Positions 7,300-9,986 of a DNA stretch of 9,986 nucleotides are shown piece by piece. The DNA is from Cyanobacteriota bacterium. Its GTDB lineage: Bacteria > Cyanobacteriota > Cyanobacteriia > Phormidesmidales > Phormidesmidaceae. Under the pieces are notes generated by a model. The model had not been told where the DNA came from and ran no database searches. It was given only the letters and a program-made list of their open reading frames with translations. Each line of letters starts with the position of its first letter. The first letter of the stretch is position 1. The stretch covers positions 1-9,986 of the forward strand of contig JAIXUR010000185.1 in the NCBI GenBank assembly GCA_027483425.1, read 5' to 3'. A program made the translations under genes and the position numbers.

Positions 7300-7586
7300 G
7301 CCAGAGGGGAGCCAGCAGGCCCACCGCCGCTGCCTTACAGGAATGGAGTTGCTTAGTGCTGTTAAATGCAGAACATTTCCTTTCATATTAGCAGCAGAGG
7401 CCGGGGTCGTTATCGCCCTAGAACCGAGTTTGGGGCTCTGGTTATGGGCCGTTGATATGGCCATTGCCACGTTGATGAGGACAGGCTGAGGACAACAGTC
7501 CTGGAGTGGTGATGGCGAGCCAGATCGCGTCCCAGTTTTTGGCTATGTCAGCGTCCCGTGTCCTAAACTATTGGGCCAACGCTCGG
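7300..7586. other. Intergenic region, no gene recognised
   Basis: Between the ilvB promoter and the end of the hydrolase-like gene I see no convincing gene. A 77-codon plus-strand frame (7256-7489) has no ribosome site and no recognisable protein features. A small hairpin, AGGAC-AACA-GTCCT (7489-7502), has no T tract on either strand. Nothing else stands out. Confidence 0.5.
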
Positions 7587-8183
7587 CTAACCACCTCCCA
7601 CCCGCGATCGCCCTAGGGGTCTGCGCTCTAGATAGTCTCGCGATCGCTGGCAGAGAAAGTCGGCGGCGCTCAGCCGAGTTGGGGGTTGTCCTGGGGTCAA
7701 GGCCCAGCCCTCGACCGCCTGGGGCTGCTGCCACAGCTGTAGGTGGGACACCGCTGGATCCGCGTAGAAGTCGATGTCCCCGGCCCCCAGCCAGCGGGAG
7801 GTGTCGTGGGTCATGCGATCGTGGCTCAACCGATGCACTGGCACCCCAGGGACACGGGGTACCCCCCAGCCATCCACCATAAATAGCGCCAGAACCGAGC
7901 TCTGGCGCTGCCAGGCGTTCGCCAGGGCCGCGGCCCCCACGCACCCAGCGCTAAACGCCCAAATAATAAGCCTGGGTGGCGCAGCATCGGAGGAGCACCC
8001 CAGAGCGACCTCCACCGCTTGACGGAGGGCATAGGCTGAGAGCACATCCAGGGGCTGCTGCGGCGCAACCACAACCCGGCGCAACCGACTCAGCACCGGA
8101 TCGTTGGTAAGGGTGACTAGGACCTGATCGGTGTAGCTGGGTGGGTGCATGCCCCCACATACCAATAAAACAGCCTGTGGCAA
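7587..8183 (-). CDS. Conserved hypothetical protein, alpha/beta-hydrolase-like
   Basis: A 198-residue protein of unknown function. It starts with a beta-strand and glycine turn (AVLLVCGGMHPP), and residues 72-84 (LIIWAFSAGCVGA) look like strand 5 and nucleophile elbow of an alpha/beta hydrolase, with S78 in AFSAG; the first glycine of GxSxG is replaced by alanine. Possible acid and base partners are D104 (MVDGWG) or D136/D138 and H147 (VSHLQLW). These assignments are inference, and it is short for a full hydrolase, so activity is uncertain. It resembles, from memory, cyanobacterial proteins annotated only as hypothetical. The start is a TTG at 8183 with AGGG six nucleotides upstream; an in-frame TAG closes the frame nine codons further up. 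The next in-frame ATG (8150) would remove the first strand. Transcribed alone, divergent from the ComFB-like gene. Confidence 0.75.
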   Translation of the reverse strand: MPQAVLLVCGGMHPPSYTDQVLVTLTNDPVLSRLRRVVVAPQQPLDVLSAYALRQAVEVALGCSSDAAPPRLIIWAFSAGCVGAAALANAWQRQSSVLALFMVDGWGVPRVPGVPVHRLSHDRMTHDTSRWLGAGDIDFYADPAVSHLQLWQQPQAVEGWALTPGQPPTRLSAADFLCQRSRDYLERRPLGRSRVGGG

Positions 8184-8231
8184 TACTGGCCCTGATTCCT
8201 ATCGCGTTCAGTCAGGCTCAAAGTCTAGACC

Positions 8232-8263
8232 TGGCTGGGTAGATTGCGCAATGTATCCAGCCA
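8232..8263. repeat. 32-bp imperfect palindrome
   Basis: Two 16-bp arms (8232-8247 and 8248-8263) meet without a spacer and are complementary at 14 of 16 positions. The outer 7 bp (TGGCTGG / CCAGCCA) and the core TTGCGCAA are perfect. It lies 49 bp upstream of the TTG start of the hydrolase-like gene. It may be an operator for a dimeric regulator, or a cruciform or hairpin element in the leader of that gene. Confidence 0.6.
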
Positions 8264-8340
8264 CGAGAGCGACACTTGCACGAAAACGAACAAGGATTGA
8301 GAAACGATTCGCTTTACGTAGTTTTCCTGGGCCTTCGCCA

Positions 8341-8361
8341 TAGAAAGATAATTTCTTTCTA
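8341..8361. repeat. AT-rich hairpin, 8-bp perfect stem
   Basis: TAGAAAGA-TAATT-TCTTTCTA is a perfect 8-bp inverted repeat around a 5-nt loop. It lies about 160 bp upstream of the minus-strand gene and 280 bp upstream of the plus-strand gene. No run of T follows on either strand, so it is not a standard terminator; an operator is possible. Confidence 0.4.
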
Positions 8362-8429
8362 AAACTTAGATAGGGCGATCGCCATTGGTGCGCTTATATG
8401 GGGAAAGCTGAAGTCATTTGTGAGGTTGG

Positions 8430-8446
8430 TGACGTTCATTACGTCA
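8430..8446. promoter_or_regulatory. Candidate operator TGACGT-N5-ACGTCA
   Basis: A perfect inverted repeat with 6-bp arms and a 5-bp spacer, giving 17 bp in all. The centre-to-centre spacing of 11 bp puts both half-sites on one face of the helix, as expected for a dimeric transcription factor. It lies about 75 bp upstream of the possible -35 of the ComFB-like gene. No regulator is identified. Confidence 0.4.
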
Positions 8447-8521
8447 GTACTTTTTGAATACGCTGGCTCTGATTGGTTTATCAAAGCAATCGATGGGGGT
8501 ATTAAGCACCCTCTAGGGGCC

Positions 8522-8550
8522 TGATTTTCTGACTCTTCATATTGTATACA
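8522..8550 (+). promoter_or_regulatory. Possible promoter of the ComFB-like gene
   Basis: TATACA at 8545-8550 is a fair -10 element, inside the 8-bp palindrome TGTATACA. Seventeen bases upstream, TGATTT (8522-8527) is only a weak -35. Start of transcription would be near 8557, giving a leader of about 86 nt that includes the hairpin at 8571-8597. Confidence 0.3.
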
Positions 8551-8570
8551 GACGTTTCTTTGCTTTTTTA

Positions 8571-8597
8571 GCTTGATCCCTGTCCGTCAGGACAAGC
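8571..8597 (+). other. Leader hairpin upstream of the ComFB-like gene
   Basis: GCTTG-ATC-CCTG-TCCGT-CAGG-A-CAAGC can fold as a 9-bp stem with a small asymmetric internal loop and a 5-nt loop. An alternative, TGTCC-GTCA-GGACA (8581-8594), uses the same bases, so two competing folds exist. The perfect complement GGGGGTATT (8495-8503) / AATACCCCC (8598-8606) flanks it. It may shape mRNA stability or translation; no known riboswitch class is recognised. Confidence 0.35.
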
Positions 8598-8642
8598 AAT
8601 ACCCCCGACTTCGCTACTGAACACCCCTGGAGTTGAATTCAA

Positions 8643-8999
8643 ATGAATCAAACTATTGTCAACCTAACTTTGCCAATTGTAACGGATAAGATCGACGACA
8701 TTTTAGCCACCTATCCCCTATACGAGTATCGCCAGGTTTTTGCTGTTCCTGAACTGCGCCAAAAGCTGACGGCCTACGTTCTGGCTCGGCTGCCGGTAGT
8801 CTACGTCACCATGGCTAGCAGTGCCGCCGGTGGCCTAGAGTCGACTGGGCACGGCTATGCCTCCGACCAGCAGGATGACATCAACCAGCTGATTCACCAG
8901 GGTATTGATGCTCTGCTCGGGCGCCCTAAGACCTGGCGCCACCACCATGGGGCCGAACTAGTCGAGGCTGAGCCCATTCCCTCGAGCTGGTTTGGATAA
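8643..8999 (+). CDS. ComFB-like small cyanobacterial protein (putative)
   Basis: A 118-residue soluble protein with no signal peptide or membrane span. An N-terminal helix (VTDKIDDILATYPLYEY) leads to a segment at about 35-55 (VPELRQKLTAYVLARLPVVYV) that resembles the core of the late-competence ComFB family, where a helix ends in a conserved 'LxxLP..Y' turn. Some cyanobacterial ComFB-domain proteins have been reported as cyclic-di-GMP receptors; binding here is not shown by the sequence. The C-terminal part contains a second helix (QQDDINQLIHQGIDALLG) and a HHH cluster (100-102). The ATG at 8643 has GGAG ten nucleotides upstream, one of the clearest ribosome sites in the window. It appears monocistronic, with palindromes upstream and a terminator-like hairpin about 100 bp downstream. 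An unrelated conserved hypothetical family remains possible. Confidence 0.6.
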   Translation: MNQTIVNLTLPIVTDKIDDILATYPLYEYRQVFAVPELRQKLTAYVLARLPVVYVTMASSAAGGLESTGHGYASDQQDDINQLIHQGIDALLGRPKTWRHHHGAELVEAEPIPSSWFG

Positions 9000-9098
9000 G
9001 CCATGGCCGGGTATTCGTTCGGTTCTACCCATAGCTGATTCGGCGCTGAGGGCGTAGTCTCGTTAATAGATGTCAGATTGCCTTCCTAGGGCAACCCT

Positions 9099-9126
9099 CT
9101 AACTGTGGCTTAGGTGCCGCAGTTAG
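9099..9126 (+). terminator. Terminator-like hairpin after the ComFB-like gene
   Basis: CTAACTGTGGC (9099-9109) pairs with GCCGCAGTTAG (9116-9126) around the loop TTAGGT, giving an 11-bp stem with one U-G pair in RNA. It is 100 bp past the stop codon at 8999. The following bases (CCTATTTGC) are only weakly T-rich, so it may end transcription inefficiently or serve as a 3' stabiliser. Confidence 0.5.
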
Positions 9127-9151
9127 CCTATTTGCAGAGACAGGTAGCGCA

Positions 9152-9986
9152 TTGGTGCAGCAGTTCCTAACCCTCAGTCACTTGTTTAACGCTCAGCCAT
9201 CCCCCTGCGAGGCTGGGGCAGAGGCGGCCTATGGGAGGCCAGGTTCTGCCCTAGAACTGGTCAGGGACAGATCTGGGGCAGAACCTGGCATCTTGCCCCA
9301 GGCCCATCGGCAAGCTGAACACGAATGGCTAGGCGGGCTCGCCGCCCTGATTAAGCTGTTGCTAGAGCTGCCCACCGATCTAGGGCCAGAGGGAGTGGGT
9401 TCAGAGGGAGTAGGCCCAGAGGGAGTTGGTTCAAAGGCCTTGCGGGATGATGCGCGATCGCCCCTGCTGGGGGGGGTGCTAGCGGGGCCGTTTCCGGTGC
9501 TGCCCGATCGCCTCATGGGCCAGCGACTCTCCCACTGGCTATTGGTACCCGAACCCCTAGAGCGAATTCTCTCGGTAACCCGCCCGCTCCTGCCGGGCCG
9601 AGGAAAAGGGGAGGTCAAAGGCCCCGCTGGTGATTTACAGATGGTGCCCCTGACCGGCCATGATCCCTTGGCCAGTGAGCGGTTTTGTCTGTTATTGACT
9701 CGCCATTTCAGCCTCCTACTCGTGCTGGGTCACGCGGCCAACGGGCTGCCCCAGTTTCAGTTTTCCTTTGACCCAGAGGTGGTAGAACAGGGCGGATGCC
9801 AACTGCGCGATCGCGTTGCGGCTACCCGCCCGCCCCTGCTGCCCGCGTTAGATCGTCTCCTGGCTCAGTTTCCTCCGGTGGTGCCTGATTACCGCTTGGT
9901 GACGCGCTACAGCCACCTCCTGCTGGCCCAGCTCCGCCAGTACCCCTACGGAGAGCCTGACACCGAGGTACCCCAGACTTCGGTCA
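9152..9986 (+). CDS. Partial CDS, N-terminal part of an unidentified, possibly signalling, protein
   Basis: An open frame of 278 codons runs from here to the right edge without a stop. The frame opens after a TGA at 9047. TTG (9152) or GTG (9155) are the plausible starts, with AGGT at 9142-9145; the first in-frame ATG (9515) would discard clearly folded sequence. No signal peptide is seen. After TLSHLFNAQP comes a linker, a helix (EHEWLGGLAALIKLLLELP), a (P/S)EGVG repeat at residues 79-93, and from about 167 a compact domain (LTGHDPLASERFCLLLT...PQFQFSFDPEVV...PDYRLVTRYSHLLLAQL). That domain reminds me of N-terminal regions of cyanobacterial histidine kinases and GGDEF proteins, but I cannot confirm it and the catalytic part would lie outside the window. 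Confidence 0.65.
   Translation, partial: MVQQFLTLSHLFNAQPSPCEAGAEAAYGRPGSALELVRDRSGAEPGILPQAHRQAEHEWLGGLAALIKLLLELPTDLGPEGVGSEGVGPEGVGSKALRDDARSPLLGGVLAGPFPVLPDRLMGQRLSHWLLVPEPLERILSVTRPLLPGRGKGEVKGPAGDLQMVPLTGHDPLASERFCLLLTRHFSLLLVLGHAANGLPQFQFSFDPEVVEQGGCQLRDRVAATRPPLLPALDRLLAQFPPVVPDYRLVTRYSHLLLAQLRQYPYGEPDTEVPQTSV
9213..9301. repeat. Nested inverted repeats with a 21-bp-arm hairpin
   Basis: Arms at 9235-9255 and 9272-9292 are complementary at 19 of 21 positions around a 16-nt loop, including a perfect 13-bp block; as RNA one mismatch becomes U-G. Outside them CTGGGGCA (9213-9220) pairs with TGCCCCAG (9294-9301). The decamer CTGGGGCAGA also occurs as a direct repeat (9213-9222 and 9273-9282). 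The structure sits inside the linker near the start of the partial CDS and does not break its frame. Confidence 0.7.
9386..9430 (+). repeat. Three-copy 15-bp tandem repeat encoding (P/S)EGVG
   Basis: Three consecutive 15-bp units at 9386-9400, 9401-9415 and 9416-9430 share the core CAGAGGGAGT and encode PEGVG, SEGVG and PEGVG in the partial CDS. Being a multiple of three, copy-number changes would keep the frame. It lies in a probable flexible linker. Confidence 0.75.

Larger units (their letters stand above)
8184..8642. other. 459-bp divergent intergenic region rich in palindromes
   Basis: No gene is seen here; the only open frame crossing it (8149-8343, plus strand) is short and antisense to the hydrolase-like start. 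The region is clearly lower in GC than its flanks from about 8330 onward. It contains a 32-bp palindrome, an AT-rich hairpin, a 6-5-6 inverted repeat, one HIP1 site (8375-8382), a possible promoter and a leader hairpin, each entered separately. It must hold the promoters of both flanking genes. Confidence 0.7.
664..9814. repeat. Dispersed HIP1 octamers (GCGATCGC)
   Basis: Copies begin at 664, 753, 874, 1263, 1415, 1713, 1820, 3584, 4538, 6111, 6120, 7604, 7640, 8375, 9454 and 9807. They fall both in genes and between them. HIP1 is the highly iterated palindrome characteristic of many cyanobacterial genomes and is the strongest taxonomic sign in the window. Two copies at 6111 and 6120 are only 9 bp apart. 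Few occur in 1828-6110 (two copies in 4.3 kb), compared with seven in 664-1827. Confidence 0.9.

Noticed and set aside
7256..7489. 77-codon plus-strand open frame starting opposite the ilvB start
   Set aside because: No ribosome site, no recognisable domain, and it overlaps the ilvB promoter on the other strand. It reads as chance open frame.
7489..7502. AGGAC-AACA-GTCCT as a terminator
   Set aside because: The stem is only 5 bp and no T tract follows on either strand.
7543..7944. 133-codon minus-strand frame overlapping the hydrolase-like gene
   Set aside because: Arg/Gly/Pro-rich product in another frame of the same strand; the 198-residue frame has fold-like sequence and is preferred.
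9386..9430. CRISPR-like short repeats
   Set aside because: The units are contiguous 15-bp tandem copies without spacers and are in frame with a CDS.
9229..9618. 129-codon minus-strand open frame with Pro/Ser/Thr repeats
   Set aside because: It is antisense to the better-supported plus-strand partial CDS, and its repeats are simply the reverse of the (P/S)EGVG units.

Overview
The window looks like a cyanobacterial chromosome segment. The HIP1 octamer GCGATCGC occurs at least 16 times in 10 kb, where chance would give well under one. GC content is fairly high, clear Shine-Dalgarno sites are scarce, and the proteins (a Mn-type MntC, the ftsL-like/ftsI pair, a ComFB-like small protein) read as cyanobacterial. 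A filamentous Leptolyngbya/Nodosilinea-type lineage is a guess from composition and protein style only.

Layout. (1) Positions 1-2761 hold a cluster-9 metal ABC transporter of the manganese type, split around a 116-bp divergent control region. Permease (mntB) and ATPase (mntA) are on the minus strand with overlapping ends; the lipoprotein binding protein (mntC) is on the plus strand. The control region carries a 24-bp direct repeat, each copy made of two ATGAAA hexamers 11 bp apart. (2) Positions 2773-7256 hold three minus-strand genes in the order ilvB > ftsL-like > ftsI: acetolactate synthase large subunit with an unusual C-terminal four-cysteine zinc ribbon, a one-membrane-span coiled-coil protein, and the septal transpeptidase with a low-complexity insert. 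mntC and ftsI converge with 11 bp between their stop codons. (3) Positions 7257-7586 contain the ilvB promoter and otherwise no gene. (4) Positions 7587-8183 (minus) encode a small alpha/beta-hydrolase-like protein of unknown function. (5) Positions 8184-8642 are a 459-bp divergent intergenic region rich in palindromes, including a 32-bp one. (6) Positions 8643-8999 (plus) encode a 118-aa ComFB-like protein. (7) Positions 9000-9151 contain a terminator-like hairpin. (8) An open frame starting near 9152 runs off the right edge; it carries a 58-nt hairpin and a 15-bp tandem repeat in its N-terminal linker.

How the genes fit together. The transporter supplies manganese, needed in cyanobacteria for the photosystem II oxygen-evolving cluster. 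FtsL-like and FtsI belong to the septal peptidoglycan machine. IlvB makes the first committed intermediates of valine, leucine and isoleucine synthesis. The ComFB-like protein and the partial right-edge ORF may be signalling proteins, but this rests on remembered family resemblance.

No defence island, CRISPR array, insertion sequence, tRNA or rRNA was seen. The core genes are ordinary. The parts worth a second look are the mnt operator repeats, the zinc ribbon on IlvB, the FtsI insert and the clustered palindromes between 8184 and 9292.
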